Source: Smallanthus sonchifolius
Lineage: Eukaryota; Streptophyta; Magnoliopsida; Asterales; Asteraceae
Direction: 5' to 3'
DNA length: 64,000 bases
Assembly (NCBI GenBank): GCA_023525975.1
Contig: CM042030.1
Coordinates: 26,716,350 to 26,780,349 of the forward strand
Shown: piece after piece, positions 23,662-34,539 of the stretch
Position numbering within the stretch: the stretch's first letter is position 1
Layout: every line of letters starts with the position of its first letter
Notes under the pieces: generated by a model
What the model saw: only the letters and a program-made list of their open reading frames with translations
What the model was told of the DNA's origin: nothing
Databases searched by the model: none
Program-made: the position numbers and the translations under genes

Positions 23662-23740
23662 CCTAGCAGGCACAGATGGTTAGAACTATACACATATGTG
23701 GGAGGGACCCGGGTTCGAGTCCGGGCTCCCACATCTGTTT
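23662..23740 (+). other. tRNA-like / SINE-head-like sequence
   Basis: TAGCAGGCACAGATGGTTAGA resembles an A box in two parts (TAGC...GATGGTTAGA), and GGTTCGAGTCC is a perfect B box. The T arm has a 5-bp stem CCCGG/CCGGG but an 8-base loop, and no acceptor stem closes, so it is not a functional tRNA. A T-run (TTTTTTTT) follows at 23737. It could be a decayed SINE head or a tRNA fragment, and the MITE sits at its left border. Confidence 0.35.
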
Positions 23741-24098
23741 TTTTTAGCAATTTCTGGTATATTAAATTAATAAAAATCAAACTTTATAATATTATATTAC
23801 TATGTAAATGTGTTTAACCCGAGAAACAGCCCGTAGGCTCGGGTTTGAATTATTAACATATTTTTATAAATTATACCCACTTTTATAAATAATATATTGT
23901 TATTATTATCAAGTAAAAAAAATAATATGTTTATATTATTTTTAAGCCATAAATTCGTATAAAATAATACGTTTATATTATTTTCAAACTGTGTCCCGTA
24001 TTATTAAATAATATATATTTATATTATTTCGAATCAGTTTATAACATCGTGTATCGATTGAGACTAAATCATAATATAATTAGTTATATTATTTACTC

Positions 24099-24157
<59 letters not shown>
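24099..24157. repeat. (TA)n microsatellite
   Basis: About 28 uninterrupted TA/AT dinucleotides lie within the LTR at 21690-25216. The open frame across it is meaningless. Confidence 0.95.
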
Positions 24158-24160
<3 letters not shown>

Positions 24161-25216
24161 CTTCTCAATTTTCATGTATGACAAAACACCCGATTTTATT
24201 TATTATTATTTCTGTCATTCGTCGCGTAAAGTAATACCTAACTCCGTGGACTCTTTCGTCCACTCTTGAATATTAGAGCGGCTCTTTAAGACGCTTCTTT
24301 CCGTGTCACTGTCACAATTCCCATTATCATCCCTAATTTATGTGTTTATAATTTTAGGACATTCGTAGGTCTTTTGAGACTTACACTCGTGGTTCCGACT
24401 TACCTCTAGGGTGAAACTACCTTCAACGCAAAGCTGGTGAGTTTTCACGGCCCCTTTTACTGTTTTAACTTGGGGGAGAAAACATGACTAAAAGATTTTG
24501 GATTTTTAATTCGTATGTTATCAATGTTAATTGCTAAGCGTAACCCGCTATCACAGAAAGTCCTCAACTAATATCGGACCGTTAATATGGATCTTAGCGA
24601 GGTAATATTTAGTAGTACTACTGGCTTTGACAAATCCCACCCACGTTAGTCGTGCTAACTCGATTAGATATCGAACGGGTGAAATGTTAGCCTACTCACA
24701 CCGCTAGTGTTGATAGACCTGGCAGGAGGCAATAAACAAACAGTCAGCTTCGGTTGCGAGCGCTTGAGCTGAACATGAACAAAGGTTAGCTACCTATAGA
24801 TACGTACTGAATGAACTTAAATCCGGTAAACGCTTATTTACTTATATTGAAACCTGTGGACTCGCCAACCTCGTGTTGACATATTTTTACATGTTTCCTC
24901 AGGTCGCTAAGCTAAGACACAGGTGCACGTTAGGGCATGCATGGGATTCAACTGCTTGATTTTGATTTAATTATATTTACTTGAGTTATCCTATTGTACT
25001 TGTTTTGATGGGACGTTTGGACTTTTTGGACTTTGGTTTTGGGCGCGTGTATTTTGCGCATTTACTTTCTTTACGCTTCCGCATTGATACTCTGATTTGA
25101 ATGGTATTTTCATTTTGAGTCCCATGTAGAGTCGTTCAAAGTAACTAATGTCTGAGATCCTGGTTCGTCACCTCCCAAACGGTAAAACTCCGTTAGTTGA
25201 AATTGGGGGTGTGACA

Positions 25217-27267
25217 CTTAAGCTTGCTAAGAAAGTGGCATACAACCAGTTTGAGGATGAAGTAGCAGAGTCCTCAAGAGCAGCAGAAGAAAGGCATCAA
25301 AGACTTGATTTGAGTAGAAGCAGAGCTCTAACTGAAGGTCAAATTCTGTGTCTGAGAAGATTCTTATATAATGAAGTGGTTAGAGGTTTAGAAGTTCATG
25401 GGTGGTCAAGCATTGGGTCCTCTGGCTTTCAGTTCTTCTTGTGTGCAGGATTATCCTTTATCATCAACAACATTCAAGAAATTCTACTTCTCAACTCAGA
25501 CTTCCTCTATAAAGTATTTGAACTCAGATCACACATCTGCAACATCAACTCTAAGAAAAGTAAAGAAATGATTCTGATTATCAAAAAAATTTTGGAAAAT
25601 GAGGGATGGATTACAGTGGATGAATCTGATTCAGACTTATCCCTTCCCTCTTCTCCAATTGTCATCCTAAACACTGAAGAAGAATTTGCAAGAAAAGAGA
25701 AACAGAAGATTATGACAGAATGGAAGGAAGTAACTAGAGAAGAATGAGAAGAAAGTGGAGATGAAGAAGTTGTCCCCCCTTTGTCCTCTCCTCAAATTGC
25801 CAATGAAGCTGATGCTGAGGTCTCAATAACAACTTCTACTTCGTATATTGTGATCTATGAAGCTGAAGTAGAGGCATCCAATAAAGACAAAGGGAAAGGA
25901 ATCATGACAGAAGAAGAAAAGAGGATAGAGCAAGAAAAGAAGGAGGTGGAAAGAATAAGAAGAGAAAGAGAAGAGGAGGAGATGGCTGAGCTTAAAAAGG
26001 CTCAAGAAATAAAAACTGCCATGCTCCTCAGAGAACAACAAATCCAGTTGCATGCTTGGCAACTAGATAAAACAAGAGTTCAAATTCCTGCAACTTCACA
26101 AATAAAAGAATATGAAGCCTTAGCTCTTCAGCTGCAGGAACAGTTAAATAAAGAAGATGAAGAAAGGGAGAGGAAGAGAAAAGAAGAAGCCAAGTTCATA
26201 ATCACCGACTCTGAACTTACTAAAGAAATGAGGCAAGAGTGGACTGAAGCTCTAATTTCTCAAGGTGAGGATGCAGACTACCTTGAGAAATTATCAAATA
26301 AAGAAATATACAGAGCTTTCATGGGACAACAAGGTCAATTGGAAAATAAGAAAAGGACTAAAGAAGAAGAAAAAGCCAAACAGAAATCCAGGAAGACCAT
26401 TGCATTTAATGTCAGAAACCCATGAAGAAAGGAAGGTCATGATGGACTTCCTGAAGGCTAGAGTAGAGTGGAAAGAGGCTGGGTCCCATGAGCTTCATGA
26501 ACCTGCAAGCCTTATGTGTCAAAGTTAAGAAGGAAGAGGAAGAGAGACTGGGGAAGATAGGCTCAAAAAGAAGGGTAAACACTCAAACTGATGAAAGAAA
26601 ACAAAAGAATCCCAAGCCTACTCTCTCATCCACTCCTTCCTCTGTCCAACAACCTTCCACTCTCCCTCCTAGACCTCCCTCCTCTCCACCCAAAGAGTCT
26701 AAATCCTCTCACCCAGCTCCTGCTCATCAACAGCCTCCCAAGAAGAAAATCAAACCTACTACCACTCCAGAAGATTCAAGAGAAATTGTAGTATGGTTCT
26801 ATAGCAATAAAGACCAATGGTTTGAATTTTTCAGGGGAAGGGCAGAGGTAAAAAGATAAATCTACAAATTTGTTGATGAGGTGATCCAGCTTCCAGACTC
26901 CGATCTTCAGAGAATGATGGAGCTGGGTGAAGCTCATAAGCTTGAAAATATTAGTGGAAGACATATGTTGCTCGTGATCAAGCATCACTTCAACCCTAGC
27001 AAAGATGTGGTTATTGATGTTAAACCTCTTCAATCCCACTATCCATTTGTCAGTTGGTCCTACAATGCTGCTCAAGATGAGTACACTTTGATAGATGTCA
27101 GGGGTCAGAAGATGAGATGTTCAAGCAAGACCATCTTCAGCATGCCAAGCAAGGACATCAAGACTCTATCTGAACTCCCTCTTGACAATCCAAGCATAGA
27201 CCCTAGAGGCTATGAGACAGCAAGGATTGTTGCTCACATGCAAAAGCTTCAGCAACAAAGGAAATAA
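25217..27267 (+). pseudogene. Sirevirus A1 envelope-like ORF, second part
   Basis: It continues the ORF cut at 21618. A first frame (to 25747) ends in an acidic tail. A long charged coiled-coil block rich in E, K and R follows (about 25890-26390), then a Pro/Ser-rich stretch (26620-26760). A conserved C-terminal domain comes last (VWFYSNKDQWFEFFRGRA, QLPDSDLQRMMELGEAH, WSYNAAQDEYTLIDVRG, SSKTIFSMPSKDIKTLSE) and ends at 27267. TGA at 25745, a frame change near 26425 and TAA at 26857 break it. The C-terminal domain is repeated at 12800-13200. Confidence 0.7.
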
Positions 27268-27290
27268 TAGAGTTTTGGTAGCATCAGTCT

Positions 27291-27298
27291 AGGGGGAG
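27291..27298 (+). other. A1 polypurine tract
   Basis: AGGGGGAG stands two bases before the right LTR and would prime plus-strand DNA synthesis. The same tract precedes the left LTR at 13225-13232. Confidence 0.85.
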
Positions 27299-27300
27299 TT

Positions 27301-28020
27301 TGTAGAGATAAAGACTGATGGCTATAAAATTCTCTAACTAAGATTGCTGCGGACTCCCCAATTTTGCTGCTGACTTACAAGTTGCTGGAGATAAGGCTAA
27401 GTGCTGCAGATACTTGTGTTCTCCTGCTGATGAACACGTTTTCTGCGGATAGCCTTATCTGCTGAAGTCCAAAGTTGCTGCTGATAGGCTTCTCATCAGC
27501 ATCAAACATTAATGCTGCTGATAGGCAAATCATCAGCAGCTTTGACTTTACTACTGACACCTTTTGCTGCAACAATGACACACTTATCAGCAGAAGGAAT
27601 GTTATTGGTGCAGAGAACAAAAGACAATGCTCCTATTCTGATCCGTCCTGCATTGATTACTAAGAAGACCTTAGTTTTGCTGTTGTCTTTTCATTGCAGA
27701 AGTCTTTTCACTGTAGTTGTCTTTTTGTTGTCTACCAATAGTAGTGTAACTTGTAACTGTCAAAGATCAACGGCTTGTGTTTGATCTGATCCTTAGAATC
27801 AAGTGTCTGTCTTGATTCTAAGTTCCTTTAAATGTATTGTATCTTCCATTTGTACAAGCGTGCTTCCTAAGTGTTTTCTCTGTAACTTGTAAACGTTGAC
27901 GATTAATACAACTTGCATTTATCAGTATTATCATTGTTTACCTATATACATTAATTATTTGTTATTATTTTCGCCAATCTCAACTAAGAACAGAATTATC
28001 TTGTAAACATCGATCCTACA
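27301..28020 (+). repeat. Sirevirus A1 right LTR (720 bp)
   Basis: It starts TGTAGAGATAAAGACTGATGG and ends CGATCCTACA, exactly where gypsy gag resumes (GCGCAACCCCC). Substitutions relative to the left LTR are in the range of several per cent by eye, so the insertion is not recent. No 5-bp target duplication is seen; instead the host sequence after 28020 repeats the 145 bp before 12725. Confidence 0.9.
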
Positions 28021-28400
28021 GCGCAACCCCCGCTGAAACTCAAAAGAAGTGGTCTAGCACCACTAAGCGCTCAGGAAGGGATTGGTCCGCCTCAAGGAGT
28101 AAGAAGCGAAGAGTGGAAGAAAAGACCACCTGTAACAAGTGTGGTAGGGAGAACCTTGGGGAGTGTAAGTATAGATTGAATATGTGCTACTGTTGTGGCA
28201 AGACGGGGCATATATCCCGTGATTGTACTAGTGCCCCAAGTTCTGCTAACTATGGGAAATGCCACAACTGTGGCGAATCTAGGCATTTCTCCAAGGATTG
28301 TCGCAAACCAAGGGCCGTCAACAATGAGAAAAAAAAGAGATAGAGAAAGGGAAAGCGAGGACCAGAGCCTATGCCCTGACATAGGAAGAAGCAAGGGGAG
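28021..28400 (+). pseudogene. GYP1 gag, C-terminal part with two zinc knuckles
   Basis: The first 145 bp repeat 12580-12724 (about 7 differences by eye). The frame then runs through knuckles CYCCGKTGHISRDC and CHNCGESRHFSKDC, which bind the genomic RNA for packaging. A lysine/arginine-rich end follows, and a TAG near 28340 closes the frame. Confidence 0.85.
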
Positions 28401-31400
28401 ATCCCAACGTGGTGTCAGGTACGTTTATACTTGACCACGCATTTTTTTCAATTTTGTTTGATTCAAGTGCTAGTAAAAGTTTTATATCCTCATTGTTTTG
28501 TAAAAGACTGAAATACAAAACCTCCAAAATAGAAAAGGGCTTTTAGTGTAGAAACTGCGATGGGTAGGAACACTAAAGTAGTAGAGCTAGTAGACGACCT
28601 TACCATAAAGATAGAAGGCCACATATTTCCTGTTAAATTATTCGTTATAGCATTAGGAGGATTCGATGTAGTATTGGGAATGGATTGGTTAGCTGCCATT
28701 GAAGCTCAAATTGTGTGTAAACGAAAGGCGATTCATCTCAATGCTCCTGATGGCAGCGAGGTCGTGATATACGGGGAACACGACATCCCGTTGACTCATG
28801 TAATCTCAATGATGAAAGTAGAAAAGTATACGAGGTGCGGGTGCGAGGCTTACTTGGCTTATGTGATCGAAAAAGACATGAAAATGAAAGAGTTAAGTGA
28901 AGTACCTGTGATGTGCCATTATCCAGAAGTGTTCCCTGAGGAATTGCCTGGATTGCCGCCTGGTTGGAAAACAAAATTTCAAATAGATTTAATGCCAGGT
29001 GCCCAGCCCGTTGCCAAAGCACCTTATCGACTAGCACCGGTTTAGATGAAAGAGCTGATGACCCAACTGGAGGAACTTTTGGAAAAGGGATTTATCAGAC
29101 CAAGCATTTCACCTTAGGGTGTTTCGGTGCTGTTTGTCAAGAAGAAAGATGGTACCATGATAATGTGCATCGATTACAGAGAATTGAACAAAAGAACTGT
29201 GAAGAACAAGTACCCTCTACCCAGGATCGATGATCTGTTCGACCAACTGCTAGGCGCCAAATGGTTCTCAAAAATCGACCTACGGTCGGGATATCATCAA
29301 TTAAAAGTAAGAGAAGAAGACATACCCAAAACCGCATTCCATACGCGGTATGGACACTACGAGTTTCGTGTAATGTCTTTTGGGTTGATGAATACTCCCG
29401 CAACATTCATGGACATGATGAACAGAATGTGTCGACCAATGATAGACCGGTCAGTGATAGTCTTCATCGACGATATTCTCGTATACTCTAAGAGCGAAAA
29501 TGATCACGCATGTCACCTGCGAGAGGTTTTGGACACACTGAAGACAGCGAAGTTATATGCTAGGTTTTTGAAATGCGCATTCTGGCTAAAGGAAGTCCAA
29601 TTCCTAGGTCATGTGATTAACGCAGAAGGCATTATGGTAGACCCAGCAAAGATTGATGCAGTGTGGAATTGGGAAATCCCGAGGACAGCAACGGACGTAC
29701 GAAGTTTTCTAGGTTTGGCAGGCTACTACCGTAGGTTTATACAAGACTTTCTAAAATAGCCTCGCCTTTAACCAAATTGACCCGTAAGGAAGTAAAGTAC
29801 GAATGGGGCCAGACCCAAACCAATGCCTTTGAGTAATTATAGAAGAGGTTGACTCAAGCACCAGTATTGACCATACCGGATGGCAATGAAGACCTAGTGG
29901 TGTACTCTGACGCTTCAGGTCAGGGGTTAGGTTGTGTGCTAATGCAACGAGGGAAGGTGATCGCGTATGTGTTACGGCAGCTAAAGACTCACGAAGTCAA
30001 TTACCCGACTCACGATCTTGAACTCGCGACGGATGTCTTTGCCTTAAATATTTGGAGGCATTTCCTCTACGGAGTTAAATCACCATCTACTCCGACCATA
30101 AAAGCGTGATGTACTTCTTTGATCAAAAGGAGTTGAATATGAGACAACAGTGGTGATTGGAACTGTTAGAAGACTATGACTGTGAAATCATCTACCACCC
30201 CGGAAAGGCGAATGTGGTGGCCGACGCCTTGACTCGAAAGGAGACGGCAACTCCTATCAAGGTGAAAGCATTCCAACTGGTCGTGACTCCAGACCTTATG
30301 ACAGAAATAGAACGTGCCCAAGATGAAGCTTTGAAAGAAGAAAATATCAAGAGGGAAAGGATAGTGGGTCAGCAGGAGAAGTTAGAAATTAATGCTTATG
30401 GAGTACGAACACGGTTCGAGAGAATATGGATACCCAAGGGTGGCTTAGAGTCAAAATCCTTGACGAGGATCATAAGTCTCGCTACTCTATCCATCCTGGC
30501 ACCAACAAGATGTACCACTATTTGAAGAAGGAATACTGGTGGCCCGGCATGAAAAATGATGTAATCACTTATGTGAGCAAATGCCTCACCTGTTCACAAG
30601 TGAAGGCCGAGCACCATAAACCGTGTGGGAAGATGCAACCTTTATTTATTCCTAAATGGAAATGGGAACACATTACCATGGATTTCATAACCAAGCTACC
30701 ACGTACAGCTAAAGATCATGATACCATATGGGTAGTTGTGGATAGATTGACGAAAAGTGCTCACTTCTTGCCTATACGTGAGACTTATTCATCTGAAAAA
30801 CTAGCAGAACTGTTCATCAACGAGATTGTGGCCAGACACAGTATGCCCTTGTCAATTGTGTCGGACTGGGACACGCGATTTACATCGAGGTTCGGGAAAG
30901 GATTCCATGAGACAATGGGTACGAGATTTAATATCAGCACAGCTTACCACCCACAGACCGATGTTCAATCTGAAAGGACTATCCAAACTCTTGAGGACAT
31001 GCTGCAAGCATGTATCATCGATTTTGGCGGTAGCTGGGATAGCCACTTACCACTGTTGGAGTTTTCTTACAACAACATCTATCATGCTACCATTGCATGC
31101 CGCTTTACGAGATGCTATAGAGAAAAACCCTTCTGTTTGGGTGAGATTGGACAGAAGGACTTCGCAAGTCTTGATGTAGTCAAAGAAACTTCTTAGAAGT
31201 TTGACCAAATCAAAGCCCGAATTAAAGCCGCTAAAGACATGCATAAATCTTACGCAGATAAAAGAAGGAGAGATCTTGAATTTCAGGATGGGGATAAAGT
31301 ATTATTGAAGGTGTCTCCTTTAAAGGAATAATTCGATTTCGAAAAAGAGGGAAGTTAACTCCGAGGTTTATTGGGCCATTTAATATTGTGGCATGGATCG

Positions 31401-31708
31401 GTGAAGTGGCATATCGGTTGGAGCTGCCCGAGGAATTGAGTGGAATCCATCCTACTTTTCACTTGTCGCATCTGCGAAAGTGCTTAGCTGACAAATCAAC
31501 TCATGTTACACTTGATGACATCGAGGTAGACAACAACCTCAACTACATTGATGAGCCTATAGCCATTTTAGATAAAAAGGAGAAACGACTATGCAACAAG
31601 GTTATTTCACTGGTCAAAGTTCAATGGAAACATCAAAAAGGGTCAGAAGCCACGTGGGAGACTGAGTCGGACATGAGGGAGTTGTACCTCGGTTATTTTG
31701 ACTTGTAA
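28401..31708 (+). pseudogene. GYP1 pol: protease, RT, RNase H, integrase, chromodomain
   Basis: The protease region (ILFDSSASKSFIS near 28460) and the downstream ALGGFDVVLGMDWL block come first. RT follows (IMCIDYRELNKRT, KIDLRSGYHQL, FIDDILVYSKSE near 29465), then RNase H (YSDASGQGLGCVLMQ). The integrase zinc finger is at HPGTNKMYHYLKKEYWWPG...CLTCSQVK. The core has MDFITKLPR, SDWDTRFTS and the catalytic glutamate in QSERTIQTLEDM. A chromodomain ends the protein (VKVQWKHQKGSEATWETE, to 31708). Chromodomains steer insertion toward marked chromatin. Stops at about 29043, 29757, 29833, 30107, 30151, 31194 and 31328 and frame changes inactivate it. Confidence 0.9.
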
Positions 31709-31753
31709 AAGGTTTCAAGTACGAAACCTCCAATAAGAGGGGTTATTTTGACT

Positions 31754-34178
31754 TGTAAAAGATAATAAAGAAAAGAATGAAATAGAAACGAATGGAAGAT
31801 GACGGAACCCACCTCATACCCTCCCTTCTTCACCATTTATCTTCTTCACCTTCAAGTTCTAGAGAGAGAGAGTAACGAGAGAAAGCTACAAACCCGAGCC
31901 CCAAGACCATCACTTTGGCCCGAGATCGTTGCTAGAGTTTGCTGTTGATCGAAGAGGATAAAACACGCGGAAAACAGGTAATGAAACGCTCCCAGATCTG
32001 AGTTTTGTTTGAAAAATGGGTTTTAGGGTTTTGAAGTGAGTTTCAATAAAAGTTGGGATTTTACGTATGAATTAGTCTAAAAAGTATAGATTTAGCCTCA
32101 TGGAAGCCAAACAAGTGTTTTGGACGTAAAACGATTCAAACTTGGTTAAAAAACTACGATTTTGGCCAAGAACATATGAATCGTCCGAAATCTCGTTGAA
32201 TGGTCCGAAAACTTTGCCTCGTCCGAATTCTATTTTCGGACATAGGAAGTTCTCGGACCGTATACGTCCAATCGAGATGGTTTTCGATCGCAAAAGATTT
32301 TGACCGAAATAGTTTTCAGGAGTAAATATTTTCAAAGGAAATAGATTTCGGTTGAAAAAGATTTCGACCGAAATAGTTTTTGGACAGGATGTTTTCAAAC
32401 GAAATTATTATGGGAAGTAAGACTTGTTGAACGACTAGTTTTCGGTCGATCGAAATAGAATTTGGACATAGGGTTTTCAGACATAATGACTTGGTTTTAA
32501 CATGTCTAGTTCGTAACTCTTAACAGATCCTTAGTCTCCACCTAGCTTAAAGTTCTTGCTGAGTGAGTTAATCCTTAAGAAAATCAGGTGAGTTTAAGAA
32601 TCCCTATTTTTCTTGTTTTAGAGTGGTGTGCATACTCAAGAATTAGACGTTTATAATAAATGTATTTTATTACCTAAACGTTTGCAAAGAAAGATAAGAA
32701 AGTATCAGTTTATTTGACTGAACGTTTTGTAAGAAAGAAAGATAACGGTTGTTAAACCGAATGTTTTGTAAGAAAGATAACGGTTGTTAAACCGAATGTT
32801 TTATAAGAAGGAAAGATAAGACAGATAACATTTATTAACGCTAATGTTTTACAAGAAAGAAAGATAAGAAAGATGAAGGTTTATTTAACTAAATGTTTTG
32901 TAAGAAAGAAAGATAAGAAAGATAACGATTGTTTAACTGAACGTTTTATAAGAAAGAAAGATAACGGTTGTTTAACCGAACGTTTTATAAGAAAGAAAGG
33001 TAAGGAAGATAACGGTTGATTAACCGAACGTTTTATAAGTAAGAAAGATAAGAAATATAATGGTTATTTAACCGAACATTTTATAAGAAAGAAATGTAAG
33101 AAAGATAACGGTTGTTTAACCAAATGTTTTATAAGAAAGAAAGATAAGAAAGTTAATGGGTGTTTAACCGAACGTTTTGTAAGAAAGAAAGAAAGAAGAA
33201 TGGTTTATTTAGCTATATATTTTATAAACAAAAGAAAGAAAGAAGAATGGTTTATTAACTATATGTTTTATAAACAAGAGAAAGAAAGAGAAAGTCAAAT
33301 ACATTGTTTAATCTGCAAGAGTATGCTTATTCGAAGAAATTCTTGAGGTAGTAGTATAGTCTTGATGGCTAGTGCTACCTGAAGCCTATGGTTACATTAT
33401 GGGCTGAGACCATGATGTACCATATGAAAATTCAGGACAGTGCTCGGCAGGGCACTGTAACAAGGATGTTGTACAATTGGTTAAGAGGAGTAACGACAGT
33501 TACTCGGGTGGTGACGTTCATCCAAAGTGAAAGATGTAGAGGGGAAAATCAATGACGACGATACGTATCGGTTGATTCCCAAAAGATAGATGTGTGTTGG
33601 GCAATGACGACGATACGTAACTGTTAACCACACGTATTGATAGGTTGTGGCAATAACGATGATAAGAAACGGTTGTCCACAACATAATAGTTCCTTCGGG
33701 AACACATAGACGCTTACAAATGAAAACAGATTGTAGATGTTAATGTATGACTTAAAAAAAAGCACAAAGTAAATACGCGTGCATTTTTAAGAAGAAAGAA
33801 AGATTTTATTGTATTACGTGTATAATATAATATGTATGTTTACATAAAGTTTTAAAAAGGGAAAGTCCTTTTTACATAAAGCTAAAGAAAACTTGAAGTC
33901 ACCCGTTAGCTGACTATTTTATTATGCACATCAGGTAGCAAAGGAAAGAAAAAGATATGAAGTCGCGAGGGCTTAGAAAGAGAATGGCTGGATGGCCGCT
34001 GCTGGCAAGACTGACATCCCCTTTATCAATTTTATGTTTAAGACAATTAAAGTTTTAATTATTTCAGAATTTTGTAAAAACTTCCGCTGTTGAATTCTAT
34101 GTTATTCAATGTTTAAGAGCTATGTCTATGCAACGTTTGCCAACTATGAGAGGTACCCGGTTTAGGTCCTTTCAGGAC
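31754..34178 (+). repeat. GYP1 3' LTR (2,425 bp)
   Basis: It starts TGTAAAAGATAATAAAG; compared with the 5' LTR start (TGTAACATCCCGAAGATAA) 7 bp are missing. It ends GGTCCTTTCA before the target copy GGACT. It contains the 48-bp minisatellite (32690-33215). The last 440 bp, with GTTAGCTGACTATTTTA and CCGCTGTTGAATTC, are absent from the 5' LTR but recur inverted at 36993-37696. A 20-bp word (GGTTATTTTGACTTGTAAAA) occurs both at the chromodomain end (31691) and at this LTR's start (31741), suggesting a small duplication. Confidence 0.85.
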
Positions 34179-34228
34179 TATATCCGTAATTTAGCTAAAC
34201 CACATAGACCATCCATGTAATTAACTCT

Positions 34229-34520
34229 TATAATTATTTATACATTTTTTTAACTAGATCTAACTTTTTACACTAAGATTTTATACTTAATTTATTTATT
34301 TTAATATACTATTTAACTTTTAATACACTGTAAAAAAATATAATCAAAATACATAAACTATTTATTTCTACTTATTACAATTACCAGTTTAATTCAAGAT
34401 GTAGCATGAATACCTAAAAACACATATAAAACAAATATATCTGATGAAATGGTGAACGATCCTTGCGTCAAGAATACCTATTGCTTATTTTCTAAATTAG
34501 TTGAGTCTTATTTAGAACTT
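34229..34520. other. AT-rich flank, nothing recognised
   Basis: This is unique-looking AT-rich sequence just outside the split DNA transposon. No gene or repeat was recognised. Confidence 0.4.
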
Positions 34521-34539
34521 GAAATCTCTTTTCTTTATT

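Larger units (their letters stand above)
21619..25216 (+). mobile_element. Gypsy remnant: LTR stub, polypurine tract and full 3.5-kb LTR
   Basis: The insert is flanked by the identical 5 bases CTTAA (21614-21618 and 25217-25221). It starts TGTGACATCCCGGG, then within 75 bp shows the typical end of a gypsy internal region (TTCGGGACGAAAATTC, AACTAGGGGATGA). A second LTR start, TGTGACAATCCGG, is at 21690, and the insert ends GGGGGTGTGACA at 25216. It is best read as an element that lost nearly all its 5' LTR and coding region, keeping the polypurine tract and a complete 3' LTR (3,527 bp). The LTR holds a hAT-like MITE, a tRNA-like piece and an AT microsatellite. Confidence 0.8.
12725..28020 (+). 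mobile_element. Sirevirus A1 (Ty1/copia) with a partial tandem copy at its left
   Basis: The layout is a tail of an A-type internal region (12725-13233), LTR, primer site, gag, protease-integrase-RT-RNase H, spacer, envelope-like ORF (split by a gypsy LTR), polypurine tract, LTR. The left tail plus LTR matches what precedes and forms the right LTR, so the insertion looks like a remnant of a two-copy tandem (LTR-internal-LTR-internal-LTR) truncated on the left. Integrase before RT makes it copia; an extra ORF after pol and a coiled-coil gag in its relatives make it Sirevirus. Compared with A2, it lacks precisely the GT...AG gag segment (junction 15364/15365). Frame breaks make it non-functional. 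Confidence 0.85.
6213..34178 (+). mobile_element. Ty3/gypsy chromovirus GYP1, degenerate, heavily interrupted
   Basis: The order is LTR, gag, protease, reverse transcriptase, RNase H, integrase, chromodomain, LTR, the Ty3/gypsy order; the chromodomain places it among chromoviruses (Tekay/Del-like by inference). It starts TGTAACATCCCG at 6213 and ends ...GGTCCTTTCA at 34178. Flanks are GAACT and GGACT, a 5-bp target duplication with one change, and lie inside the right inverted end of the DNA transposon. About 19 kb of its length is later insertions: a solo LTR (8579-12393) and Sirevirus A1 (12725-28020). Many stops and a lost primer-binding site show it is dead. Confidence 0.85.
4426..34228. 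mobile_element. DNA transposon with long inverted ends, split by gypsy GYP1
   Basis: The left end (4426-4600, starting AGAGTTGATTACA, with GTGGTTTGGCCAAACTA and ATAGTCCCTAAC) is repeated inverted on the right. The right end reads backwards from 34228 to 34179, then jumps across the gypsy element to 6212-6060 (AGGGACCATCAG..., GACCAAACCGGTAATTT). Joining 6212 to 34179 gives an element of about 1.8 kb with terminal inverted repeats of roughly 170 bp. Flanks TATAACT and TATAATT could be an imperfect target duplication. Long inverted ends without a recognisable transposase suggest a Mutator-like non-autonomous element; the superfamily is inference. A hAT-like MITE sits inside it at 4701-5179. Confidence 0.65.

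Noticed and set aside
23662..23740. Functional tRNA gene
   Set aside because: A and B boxes are recognisable, but the T loop has 8 bases and no acceptor stem closes.
24049..24234. ORF over the TA repeat
   Set aside because: It encodes only an Ile-Tyr run from a microsatellite.
21690..25216. Hidden host gene within the 3.5-kb LTR
   Set aside because: Phrases with CCCTA and AGGGTTT recur, but no long frame or known domain is present, and related LTRs share the non-coding words.
6213..34178. GYP1 and its inserts as separate neighbouring elements rather than a nest
   Set aside because: gag, its 145-bp repeat and pol resume in order after each insert, and target duplications match across the inserts.
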